A stretch of DNA of 64,000 nucleotides, taken from Pseudorhodoferax sp. Leaf265 (GTDB taxonomy: Bacteria > Pseudomonadota > Gammaproteobacteria > Burkholderiales > Burkholderiaceae_C). The position numbers were made by a program, and so were the translations under genes. The notes beneath the pieces are model-generated. The model ran no database searches. It saw nothing but the letters and a program-made list of their open reading frames with translations, and was not told the origin of the DNA. Shown piece by piece: positions 16,594 to 24,667 of the stretch. The first letter of the stretch is position 1. Each line of letters opens with the position of its first letter. Location: positions 372,001 to 436,000 of the forward strand of contig NZ_LMMT01000023.1 in assembly GCF_001422365.1 (NCBI RefSeq), given 5' to 3'.

Positions 16594-16669
16594 GGCTTGT
16601 GCCGCTGCCCCGGGCTGGCGCACCATGGTGCGCCGCCATTTCCAAGACCGACCCATCGACGAGGACCGC

Positions 16670-17407
16670 ATGAAGACATCTGCCCCACCCCGGGCCCCCT
16701 CCCTGCCGCGCCGGGGCGCGCTCACGGCCATGGCGCTGCTGCTGGGCGGCGGCGTGCTGGCCTACAAGGCCCTGCCCGCACTGGCCGCCGAGAGCGCGGT
16801 CACCATCCCCCCGCCTGCGGACACCGGCGCAGCGCCCACCGCCAGCACCGAGACGGCTGTGCTGGCCGGCGGCTGCTTCTGGGGTGTGCAGGGCGTGTTC
16901 CAGCACGTCAAGGGCGTCACCAGCGCGGTCTCCGGCTACGCCGGTGGCGACGCGCGCACGGCCAACTACGGGGCCATCGGCTCGGGCCGCACCGGCCACG
17001 CCGAGGCCGTGCGCATCACCTACGACCCGCGGCAGATCGGCTTCGGCCAGCTCCTGCAGATCTACTTCTCGGTGGTGCACGACCCGACCCAGCTGAACCG
17101 CCAGGGCCCGGACTTCGGCACGCAGTACCGCTCCACCGTGTTCGCGCAGAACGCCGAGCAGGCCCGCATCGCCAAGGCCTACATCGCCCAGCTCGACGCG
17201 GCCCGCAGCTTCGGCGCGCCCATCGCCACCACCATCGAGACGGACAAGCCCTTCTACACGGCCGAGGCCTACCACCAGGACTACATGACGCTGCACCCCA
17301 ACCAGCCCTACATCGCCCTGCACGACCTGCCCAAGCGCAGCAACCTGCAGCGCGTGTTTCCCGCGCTGTACCGCGACAAGCCGGTGCTGGTCGGCGCTGG
17401 CGCATGA
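16670..17407 (+). CDS. msrA: Exported peptide methionine (S)-S-oxide reductase MsrA
   Basis: MsrA reduces the S form of methionine sulfoxide. The catalytic motif AGGCFWGVQGVF (Cys near residue 67) and GYAGG, TGHAEAV and YHQDYM are all present. Unlike the cytosolic enzyme, the 245-aa protein starts with a long basic then hydrophobic segment (residues 1-40, SLPRRGALTAMALLLGGGVLA), indicating export or membrane anchoring, possibly through Tat. ATG 16670 (MKTSAPP) is preferred over an upstream GTG/ATG at 16625. Its stop overlaps the msrB start (ATGA). It follows the Met-rich peptide gene by 77 bases and is probably in the same transcription unit. Confidence 0.92.
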   Translation: MKTSAPPRAPSLPRRGALTAMALLLGGGVLAYKALPALAAESAVTIPPPADTGAAPTASTETAVLAGGCFWGVQGVFQHVKGVTSAVSGYAGGDARTANYGAIGSGRTGHAEAVRITYDPRQIGFGQLLQIYFSVVHDPTQLNRQGPDFGTQYRSTVFAQNAEQARIAKAYIAQLDAARSFGAPIATTIETDKPFYTAEAYHQDYMTLHPNQPYIALHDLPKRSNLQRVFPALYRDKPVLVGAGA

Positions 17408-17925
17408 ACCGGAGATCCGCCATGCCCATCGTCCGCAGGCAACTGTTCCGCGCGCTGGGTGCCGGCGCGCTGCTGGCCGGCCCCGGCTGGGCCCTGCTGC
17501 CCACCGCGCGCGCCGCCAAGGCCTACGCCGTGAACCGCACCGACGCGCAATGGAAGGCCCAGCTCACGCCGCAGCAGTACCAGGTGCTGCGGCAGGCCGG
17601 TACCGAGCGGCCCTTCTCCAGCCCGCTCAACCACGAGAAGCGTGCCGGCACCTTCGCGTGCGCGGGCTGCCAGCAGCCGCTGTTCTCATCGAACACCAAG
17701 TTCGACAGCGGCACGGGCTGGCCCAGCTTCTGGCAGGCCCTGCCCGATGCGGTGGACAAGAAAAGCGACCGCAGCTGGGGCATGGTGCGCGACGAAACGT
17801 TGTGCGCGCGCTGTGGCGGCCACCTGGGCCATGTGTTCGACGACGGGCCCAAGCCGACCGGACTGCGCTACTGCATGAACGGACTGGCCTTGGCGTTCAC
17901 CGTGGGTGCGGCGCCGGGGGCTTAG
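17404..17925 (+). CDS. msrB: Exported peptide methionine (R)-S-oxide reductase MsrB
   Basis: MsrB reduces the R form of methionine sulfoxide. A twin-arginine-like leader (VRRQLFRALGAGALLAG, about residues 10-27) precedes the catalytic domain. Zinc-binding CxxC pairs are seen in FACAGCQQ and LCARCGGHLGHVF, and the catalytic Cys in LRYCMNGLAL near residue 159 (families usually read RYCINS). Its 173 aa fit an exported single-domain enzyme. The start at 17404 overlaps the msrA stop. With MsrA this gives both stereospecific repair activities outside the cytoplasm, which is uncommon as separate exported proteins. Confidence 0.92.
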   Translation: MNRRSAMPIVRRQLFRALGAGALLAGPGWALLPTARAAKAYAVNRTDAQWKAQLTPQQYQVLRQAGTERPFSSPLNHEKRAGTFACAGCQQPLFSSNTKFDSGTGWPSFWQALPDAVDKKSDRSWGMVRDETLCARCGGHLGHVFDDGPKPTGLRYCMNGLALAFTVGAAPGA

Positions 17926-18227
17926 AAGGTCGGCCGGGCGGCGCGTCAACGTGATCGCGTCGTCGTCGCGGCGCGCAGGTGCCCGTGCGGCGCCGGCTCG
18001 GAGGGTGTGAATGAACCGATCGCGCCCACGACGGGGTGCGGCGGGCCGCAGGCGTAGGCGCAGGCGCAGGCCGCCGCCCTGGCTGGTGCCAGGGCAAAGC
18101 CTGCAACGCCCGGATGTGGCTTGCCATGCCCCGGCCCGAGGGGCGAGGCCGCTGGCGCTGCGATCACCACGGGCACGTACGCTCATCGGACGCCTCGCTT
18201 GGGCGAGAGAGGGGCGTTCACAGCTTC
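17926..18227. other. Gene-free gap between convergent msrB and permease
   Basis: About 300 bases without a supported gene. It contains GGCGCA/GGCGTA short repeats near 18050 and a perfect hairpin, GCCCTGGC-TGGT-GCCAGGGC (18076-18095), that could serve both converging transcripts as a weak stop, but it lacks a T-run. Small open frames here have no recognisable content. Confidence 0.5.
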
Positions 18228-19340
18228 TCAGCCCAGGCGCAGCAGTGCAGCCGATGCCGCGCAGGCCAGCAGGAAGGGGATGCTGATGCGGTGGAAGGCC
18301 GCAAGCCCGTCCGGCAGCCGCGCTAGCCGCAGCGCGATCAGGTTGGCCAGCGAGCCCAGCACGCAGCCGAAGCCGCCCACGCTGACGCCGGCCGCCAGCG
18401 CCGGCAGGTCGCGCACGGTGCCGTCCAGCAGGATGGTGGCCGGCACGTTGCTGATGAGCTGCGAGGCCAGGATGGCCGCCAGATAGGCGCGCCAGCCTTC
18501 GGCGATCGGCCACTGCTGCAGCAGTGCGGCCACGGCCGGCAGTTCGGCCACCTGGCGCAGCACCACGAACATCAGCGCGATCGTGAGCAGCAGGGCCCAG
18601 TCGATGCCGCGCAGCACGCGCGGCGCGGCCAGCGCGAACACGCCGAACACCAGGCCCAGGCCGGCCAGCAGCCAGTGGCGGTCGAGCGCGACCACGAAGG
18701 CCACGAACAGCGCCGCTGCCACCGCCAGCAGGCGCGGCTGCAGGGCAGCGGCCTCGCCGACGGGCCTGAGCGCGATGGGCGTGCGCGGTACCAGGATCCA
18801 GACCGCCGCGAACAACCAGAACAGCATGACGCCCACCGTGGGCGCCATCATGCCCATGAAGCCGACAAAGCTCTCTCCGGACCGGTGCCAGAGATACAGG
18901 TTCTGCGGATTGCCGATGGGCGTGAGAGCGGAACCCGCGTTGACGGCCAGCGCCTGCAGTACCACCAACCGGGCCAGCGGCAGGTGGGCCTGCGTGGCCA
19001 GCACGCGCGTGAGCGGCACCAGCAGGAACAGGCTCACGTCGTTGGTAACTAGGGCCGAGAGCGAGGCCGCAGCGGCCGTCAGCAGCAGCGCCAGGCCACG
19101 CAGCGTGGACACGCGGGCCAGCAGGCGCTCGGCCGTGGCCTGCAGCATGCCGCTGCGCTCCACCGCCTGGGTAATGGCCAACAGGCCGGCCAGTGCACCG
19201 ATGGTCTGCCAGTCCACGAGCTGCAGCGTGGCCAGCGGTGCGCGCGGCTGCCAGACGGCGAGCACGGCGGCCGCTGCGAGCAGCACCCAGAGCAAGCCGT
19301 TGCCGCCCGGGGCCGCCGGGGAATAGGAGGACTCCGTCAT
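18228..19340 (-). CDS. SLC13/ArsB-type anion permease
   Basis: A polytopic membrane protein of 370 aa with about ten hydrophobic helices, in the ion-transporter superfamily that includes SLC13 (DASS), ArsB and NhaD. The conserved re-entrant-loop signatures are visible: ALVTNDVSLFLLVPLT near residue 98, GSALTPIGNPQNLYLW near 135 and the second repeat's QLISNVPATILLDG near 295. It is shorter than most SLC13 proteins (about 450-600). Substrate (dicarboxylate, sulfate, arsenite) cannot be told. Its start is 18 bases downstream of the hrpA stop on the same strand, so it may be in the hrpA transcript. Confidence 0.82.
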   Translation of the reverse strand: MTESSYSPAAPGGNGLLWVLLAAAAVLAVWQPRAPLATLQLVDWQTIGALAGLLAITQAVERSGMLQATAERLLARVSTLRGLALLLTAAAASLSALVTNDVSLFLLVPLTRVLATQAHLPLARLVVLQALAVNAGSALTPIGNPQNLYLWHRSGESFVGFMGMMAPTVGVMLFWLFAAVWILVPRTPIALRPVGEAAALQPRLLAVAAALFVAFVVALDRHWLLAGLGLVFGVFALAAPRVLRGIDWALLLTIALMFVVLRQVAELPAVAALLQQWPIAEGWRAYLAAILASQLISNVPATILLDGTVRDLPALAAGVSVGGFGCVLGSLANLIALRLARLPDGLAAFHRISIPFLLACAASAALLRLG

Positions 19341-19358
19341 GCGAAGGCGCAGCGCCGG

Positions 19359-22300
19359 CTACTGGTTCAGCTGCGCCCAGGTCTTGTCCAGGCGCTTGGT
19401 GCTGACCGGCTGCGGCGTGCGCAGCTCCTGCGCGAAGAAGCTCACGCGCAACTCCTCCAGCAGCCAGCGCAGCTCCTGCATGCGGCTGTCGACCTGGCCC
19501 TTGCGTTCGGCGACGAGGCGCCAGTAGCGCTGTTCCTGGGGCTTGAGTTCGGCCAGGCGCGTGGCGTCGCGCGCCGGGTCGGCGCGCAGCTTGTCCAGCC
19601 GCAGCACCACGGCCTTGAGGTAGCGCGCGAAGTGCTGCAGCTGCGGCCAGGGCGTGACGGCCAGGAAGTCCTTGGGCACCAGGCGCTGCAGCTGCTGTTG
19701 CACGTCGGCGCCCACGTCGGCGTTGGGCCGCGCATCCTTGAGCTTGCGCTGCGCGGCGGCGTACTCGACGAGGATGGTGCCGGCCAGCCGCGCCACTTCA
19801 TTGGCGATCAGGGTCAGCCGGCCGCGGCCCTCGTCGATGCGGCGCTTGAAGGCCAGGGCGTCGGTGGGCAGCGGATCGAGCAGGAAGGCCCGGTCCAACG
19901 CCACATCGATGATCTGCGTGCGCAGCATCTCCTGTGTGCCCAGCGGCATGTAGGCCACGGCCATCTTCTGCAGGTCGGGGATGTTCTTTTCCAGGTACTT
20001 GAGCGCGTCGCGGATCTGCAGCGCGAACAGCCGGCGCAGGCCGGCGCGGTGCTTGGCCGCGGCGACATCGGGTTCGTCGAAGACCTCGATGCGCACCGCG
20101 TCGCCATCGTCGATGAGCGCCGGGAAGCCGATCACGCTCTGGCCGCCCTTGCGGATCTCCAGCAGCTCGGGCAGTTCGCCGAAGTCCCATTGCGTGTGGC
20201 GCTGGTTGGCGGGCAGCGTGGGTGCCGGCGGTGCGGCAGGCGCGGCCTTCTGGGCCGGCGCCGCCTTGGCGACGGTCGGTGCCGGCGCGGGCGCGGCCGT
20301 GGTCTTCAGTGCCGCGAGCGCCTGGAAGGCGCCGCGCGCCTGGGTGCCGAGTTCGGCCTTGAGCGCACCCAGGTTGCGGCCCATGCCGCGCTGGCGGCCG
20401 TGCTCGTCCACCACCTGCAGGTTCATGAACAAATGCGGGCTCAGCATGTCGAGCTTGAAGTCGGCCTTCTTGACGTCGATGCCGGTCTGGTCGCGCACGG
20501 CCTTGAGCAGCACGTCGACCAGGCCGCCCTGGCCGAACGGCAGTTCGGCCGCGAGCCGCGCGGCCGACTCGGGCAGCGGCACGAAGCGCGAGCGCGGGCG
20601 CTGCGGCAGGCTCTTGAGCAGGGCCTGGATCTTGTCCTTGAGCATGCCGGGCACCAGCCACTCGCAACGCTCCTCGGCCACCTGGTTCAGCACGAACAGC
20701 GGCACGGTCACGGTCACGCCGTCGCGCGTGTTGCCGGGTTCGTGCAGGTAGCTGGCCGCGCAGTCCACGCCGCCCAGGCGCACGGTGCGCGGGAAGGTCT
20801 CGGTGGTGATGCCGGCGGCCTCGTGGCGCATGAGCTCTTCGCGCGTGAGCTGCAGCAGCTTGGGGTTGGTGCGGGAGGCGTCGCGCCACCAGGCTTCGAA
20901 CAATCGGCCGCTGTGCACCTCGGCCGGCAGCTGGGCGTCGTAGAAGGCGTAGATCAGCTCTTCGTCGACCAGCACGTCCTGCCGGCGCGACTTGTGCTCC
21001 AGCGCCTCGACCTGGGCGATGGTGCGCGCATTGGCGGCCGCGAACGGCAGCTGGGTCTCCCACTCGCCGGCCACCAGGCCCTGGCGGATGAAGATCTCGC
21101 GCGCGCCAGCCGCGTCCACGCGGCTGTAGGGCATGCGGCGGTTGTTGTAGACCACCAGGCCATACAGCGTGGCGCGCTCCAGCGCCACGACCTCGGCGGC
21201 CTTCTTCTCCCAGTGCGGGTCGAGCAGCTGCTTCTTGAGCAGGTGGGCGCCGACCTCCTCCAGCCACTGCGGCTCGATGTTGGCGATGCCGCGGCCGAAC
21301 AGGCGCGTGGTCTCCACGAGTTCGGCCACCGCGATCCAGCGGCCCGGCTTCTTCTTGAGGTGGGCGCCCGGGTGGCGGTGGAACTTGATGCCGCGCGCGC
21401 CCAGGTAGAGGTCTTCGTCCTCGGGCTTGAAGCCGATGTTGCCGAGCAGGCCGGCGAGCATGGCCTTGTGCAGTTGCTCGTAGCTGGCAGGCTGGTCGTT
21501 GAGCTTCCAGCGGTGCTCGGTCACCACCGTCAGCAGCTGGCTGTGGATGTCGCGCCACTCGCGCACGCGGCGGATGTTGATGAAGTTCTGGCGCAGCAGT
21601 TGCTCGTACTGGCGGTTGCTGAGCTTGTGGGTTTCGCCGTGGCCACCACGGCTGTCGTGGATCCACTGCCACAGGCGCAGGTACCCGCTGAACTCGCTCT
21701 TCTCGTCGTCGAACTTGGCGTGCTGCTGGTCGGCCTGGGCCTGCGCGTCCATGGGCCGGTCGCGCACGTCCTGCACCGACAGCGCCGAGGCGATGATGAG
21801 CACCTCGGACAGGGCCTGGCGTTCGCGGCCGGCCAGGATGATGCGGCCCACGCGCGGGTCCAGCGGCAAGCGGGCCAGTTCGGCGCCGACAGCGGTCAGC
21901 ACGTTGTTGTCGTCCACCGCGCCGAGCTCGTTGAGCAGTTGGTAGCCGTCGGTGATCGCGCGCCTGGACGGCGCCTCGACGAAGGGGAAATCCTCCACCT
22001 CGCCCAGGTGCAGCGACTTCATGCGCAGGATCACGCCGGCCAGCGAGCTGCGCAGGATCTCGGGGTCGGTGAAGCGCGGGCGGCCGTTGAAATCGTCCTC
22101 GCCGTACAGCCGGATGCAGATGCCGTCGGCCACGCGGCCGCAGCGGCCGGCGCGCTGGTTGGCTGCCGCCTGGCTGATCGGCTCGACCAGCAGCTGCTCG
22201 ACCTTGCTGCGCAGGCTGTAGCGCTTGACGCGCGCGGTGCCCGCGTCGATCACGTAGCGGATGCCGGGCACGGTGAGCGAGGTCTCGGCCACGTTGGTGG

Positions 22301-23216
22301 CCAGCACGATGCGCCTTTTGCCGCGCAGCACGAAGATCTCGTCCTGCTCGGCCTGCGACAGGCGCGCGAACAGCGGCAGCACCTGGGCGTCGCGCAGCAC
22401 GGGCTGGTGCTGCAGGTGGCCGCGCAAATGGTCGGCGGCCTCGCGGATCTCGCGCTCGCCGGGCAGGAAGACCAGGATGTCGCCACCCTGGCGCGGGTCG
22501 CGCCAGAGTTCGTCCACACCGTCGGCGATGGCCTCGTTCAGGCCGTAGTCGCGCGACTCCTCGTACGGGCGCCAGCGCTGCTCCACCGGGAACATACGGC
22601 CGGACACGTAGAGAACCGGCGCCGGGCCCTTGTCGCTCTTGAAGTGCTGGGCGAAGCGGTCGGCATCGATCGTGGCCGAGGTCACGATCACCTTGAGGTC
22701 GGGCCGGCGCGGCAGGATCTGGCGCAGATAGCCCAACAGGAAGTCGATGTTGAGGCTGCGCTCGTGCGCCTCGTCGATGATCAGCGTGTCATACGCCTTC
22801 AGCAGCGGATCGGTCTGCGTCTCGGCCAGCAGGATGCCGTCCGTCATGAGCTTGACCGAGGCGTTGCGCGAGAGCCGGTCCTGGAAGCGCACCTTGAAGC
22901 CCACGACCTCGCCCAGCGGGGACTTCAGTTCCTCGGCGATGCGCTTGGCCACCGAACTGGCGGCGATGCGGCGCGGCTGGGTGTGGCCGATCAGCCGGCC
23001 CTGGCCAGGCGGCGCGTTGCACTTGCCGCGGCCCAGGGCCAGCGCGATCTTGGGCAGCTGCGTGGTCTTGCCCGAGCCGGTTTCGCCGCAGACGATGACG
23101 ACCTGGTGGGCCGCGATGGCGGCCATGATCTCCTCGCGCCGGCCGGAGACGGGCAGCGATTCGGGAAAGCTCAGCGTGAAGGCTGGCGCCGGGGGCGCCG
23201 CGGGGGCTTCGGGCAT
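19359..23216 (-). CDS. hrpA: ATP-dependent RNA helicase HrpA
   Basis: A 1285-aa DEAH-box RNA helicase (E. coli HrpA is about 1300), linked in other bacteria to mRNA processing and rescue of stalled ribosomes. The Walker A GETGSGKTT is near residue 50, the DEAH motif in LIIDEAHERSLNID near 150, SATID near 183 and QRAGRCGRV near 365. Helicase-associated and OB-fold regions follow, then the long C-terminal DUF3418 part. An Ala/Pro-rich linker occurs near 1000-1030. ATG 23216 is chosen. The frame is open to 23300, but that part lacks helicase features. It is divergent from argA across 101 bases. Confidence 0.95.
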   Translation of the reverse strand: MPEAPAAPPAPAFTLSFPESLPVSGRREEIMAAIAAHQVVIVCGETGSGKTTQLPKIALALGRGKCNAPPGQGRLIGHTQPRRIAASSVAKRIAEELKSPLGEVVGFKVRFQDRLSRNASVKLMTDGILLAETQTDPLLKAYDTLIIDEAHERSLNIDFLLGYLRQILPRRPDLKVIVTSATIDADRFAQHFKSDKGPAPVLYVSGRMFPVEQRWRPYEESRDYGLNEAIADGVDELWRDPRQGGDILVFLPGEREIREAADHLRGHLQHQPVLRDAQVLPLFARLSQAEQDEIFVLRGKRRIVLATNVAETSLTVPGIRYVIDAGTARVKRYSLRSKVEQLLVEPISQAAANQRAGRCGRVADGICIRLYGEDDFNGRPRFTDPEILRSSLAGVILRMKSLHLGEVEDFPFVEAPSRRAITDGYQLLNELGAVDDNNVLTAVGAELARLPLDPRVGRIILAGRERQALSEVLIIASALSVQDVRDRPMDAQAQADQQHAKFDDEKSEFSGYLRLWQWIHDSRGGHGETHKLSNRQYEQLLRQNFINIRRVREWRDIHSQLLTVVTEHRWKLNDQPASYEQLHKAMLAGLLGNIGFKPEDEDLYLGARGIKFHRHPGAHLKKKPGRWIAVAELVETTRLFGRGIANIEPQWLEEVGAHLLKKQLLDPHWEKKAAEVVALERATLYGLVVYNNRRMPYSRVDAAGAREIFIRQGLVAGEWETQLPFAAANARTIAQVEALEHKSRRQDVLVDEELIYAFYDAQLPAEVHSGRLFEAWWRDASRTNPKLLQLTREELMRHEAAGITTETFPRTVRLGGVDCAASYLHEPGNTRDGVTVTVPLFVLNQVAEERCEWLVPGMLKDKIQALLKSLPQRPRSRFVPLPESAARLAAELPFGQGGLVDVLLKAVRDQTGIDVKKADFKLDMLSPHLFMNLQVVDEHGRQRGMGRNLGALKAELGTQARGAFQALAALKTTAAPAPAPTVAKAAPAQKAAPAAPPAPTLPANQRHTQWDFGELPELLEIRKGGQSVIGFPALIDDGDAVRIEVFDEPDVAAAKHRAGLRRLFALQIRDALKYLEKNIPDLQKMAVAYMPLGTQEMLRTQIIDVALDRAFLLDPLPTDALAFKRRIDEGRGRLTLIANEVARLAGTILVEYAAAQRKLKDARPNADVGADVQQQLQRLVPKDFLAVTPWPQLQHFARYLKAVVLRLDKLRADPARDATRLAELKPQEQRYWRLVAERKGQVDSRMQELRWLLEELRVSFFAQELRTPQPVSTKRLDKTWAQLNQ

Positions 23217-23317
23217 ATGGACAGGGGCGCGCGTCCCGGTCGGGGACTTCGTAGAGAATCCGGGATTATCCCAGTGCAGCTCCTGCACTGCCCGCCCCAC
23301 GCGCAGACCCGCCGCCC

Positions 23318-24667
23318 ATGTCCGCTGTCTTCAATTTCACCTTCGTCCCGTGGTTCCGTTCGGTTGCGCCGTACATCCACACGCACCGTGGCAAGACCTT
23401 CGTGGTCGGCATGGCCGGCGAGGCCATCGCGGCCGGCAAGCTGCAGTCGATCGCGCAGGATCTGGCGCTGATCCAGGCCATGGGTGTGCGCATCGTCCTC
23501 GTGCACGGCTTTCGGCCGCAGGTCAACGAGCAGCTGCGCGCCAAGGGGCACGAGGCCCGCTACTCGCACGGCATCCGCATCACCGACGAGGTGGCGCTGG
23601 ATTGCGCGCAGGAGGCCGCCGGCCAGCTGCGCTACGAGATCGAAGCGGCCTTCAGCCAGGGCCTGCCCAACACGCCAATGGCCGGCGCCACGGTGCGCGT
23701 GATCTCGGGCAACTTCATCACGGCGCGGCCGGTGGGCATCGTGGATGGCGTGGATTTCCAGCACTCGGGCTCGATCCGCAAGGTCGACGTGGCCGGCCTG
23801 CTGCGCACGCTGGACATGGGCGCGCTGGTGCTGCTGTCGCCGTTCGGCTTCTCGCCCACGGGCGAGGCCTTCAACCTGACCATGGAAGAGGTGGCAACCA
23901 GCGTGGCCGCCGCGCTGCAGGCCGACAAGCTGATCTTCCTGACCGAGGTGCCGGGCATCCGCATGCAGCCCGGCGAGCCGGCGTCCGACGACAACCCGAT
24001 CGACACCGAGCTGCCGCTGGCCGTGGCCGAGCAGCTGCTGGCCCAGCTGCCCACACCGCAGCAGCCGACCGACACCGGCTTTTACTTGCAGCACTGCGTG
24101 AAGGCCTGCAAGGCCGGCGTGGAGCGCAGCCACATCCTGCCGTTCGCGCTGGATGGCGCGCTGCTGCTGGAGATCTACGTGCACGATGGCATCGGCACCA
24201 TGGTCATCGACGAGAAGCTGGAAAGCGTGCGCGAGGCCTCCAGCGACGACGTGGGCGGCATCCTGCAGCTGATCGAGCCCTTCGAGAAGGACGGCACGCT
24301 GGTCAAGCGCAGCCGCACCGAGATCGAGCGCGACGCCCACCTGTATACCGTGATCGAGCACGATGGCGTGATCTTCGCGTGCGCGGCGCTTTACCCCTAC
24401 CCCGAGGCCAAGACGGCCGAGATGGCGGCGCTCACGGTGTCGCCGCAGAGCCAGGGCCAGGGCGATGGCGAGAAGGTCTTGAAGCGCATCGAGCACCGCG
24501 CGCGCCAGGCGGGCCTCACCAGCATCTTCGTGCTGACCACGCGCACCATGCACTGGTTCATCAAGCGCGGCTTCCAGCCGGTGGACCCGGACTGGCTGCC
24601 CGAGGCGCGCAAGCGCAAGTACAACTGGGACCGGCGCAGCCAGGTGCTGGTCAAGAAGCTCAGCTGA
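23318..24667 (+). CDS. argA: Amino-acid N-acetyltransferase (N-acetylglutamate synthase)
   Basis: ArgA makes N-acetylglutamate from glutamate and acetyl-CoA, the first step of arginine synthesis. The 449-aa protein has an N-terminal amino-acid-kinase domain (about 25-290: VLVHGFRPQVNEQL, YSHGIRITDEVAL, FLTEVPGI) that binds the arginine feedback inhibitor. The C-terminal GNAT domain (about 300-445) has AALTVSPQSQGQGDGEKVL as its acetyl-CoA loop. The length matches classical ArgA. Its TGA abuts the stop of the convergent HD-GYP gene with no intervening base (TGATCA). Confidence 0.96.
   Translation: MSAVFNFTFVPWFRSVAPYIHTHRGKTFVVGMAGEAIAAGKLQSIAQDLALIQAMGVRIVLVHGFRPQVNEQLRAKGHEARYSHGIRITDEVALDCAQEAAGQLRYEIEAAFSQGLPNTPMAGATVRVISGNFITARPVGIVDGVDFQHSGSIRKVDVAGLLRTLDMGALVLLSPFGFSPTGEAFNLTMEEVATSVAAALQADKLIFLTEVPGIRMQPGEPASDDNPIDTELPLAVAEQLLAQLPTPQQPTDTGFYLQHCVKACKAGVERSHILPFALDGALLLEIYVHDGIGTMVIDEKLESVREASSDDVGGILQLIEPFEKDGTLVKRSRTEIERDAHLYTVIEHDGVIFACAALYPYPEAKTAEMAALTVSPQSQGQGDGEKVLKRIEHRARQAGLTSIFVLTTRTMHWFIKRGFQPVDPDWLPEARKRKYNWDRRSQVLVKKLS

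Noticed and set aside
17926-18227. Riboswitch or small RNA between msrB and the permease
   Set aside because: Both flanking genes converge on the gap, so it is a 3' region. No known riboswitch core was recognised, only a GC-rich hairpin.
19632-23471. 1279-codon open frame on the plus strand
   Set aside because: It is antisense to hrpA, which has all DEAH helicase motifs. The shadow has low-complexity composition.
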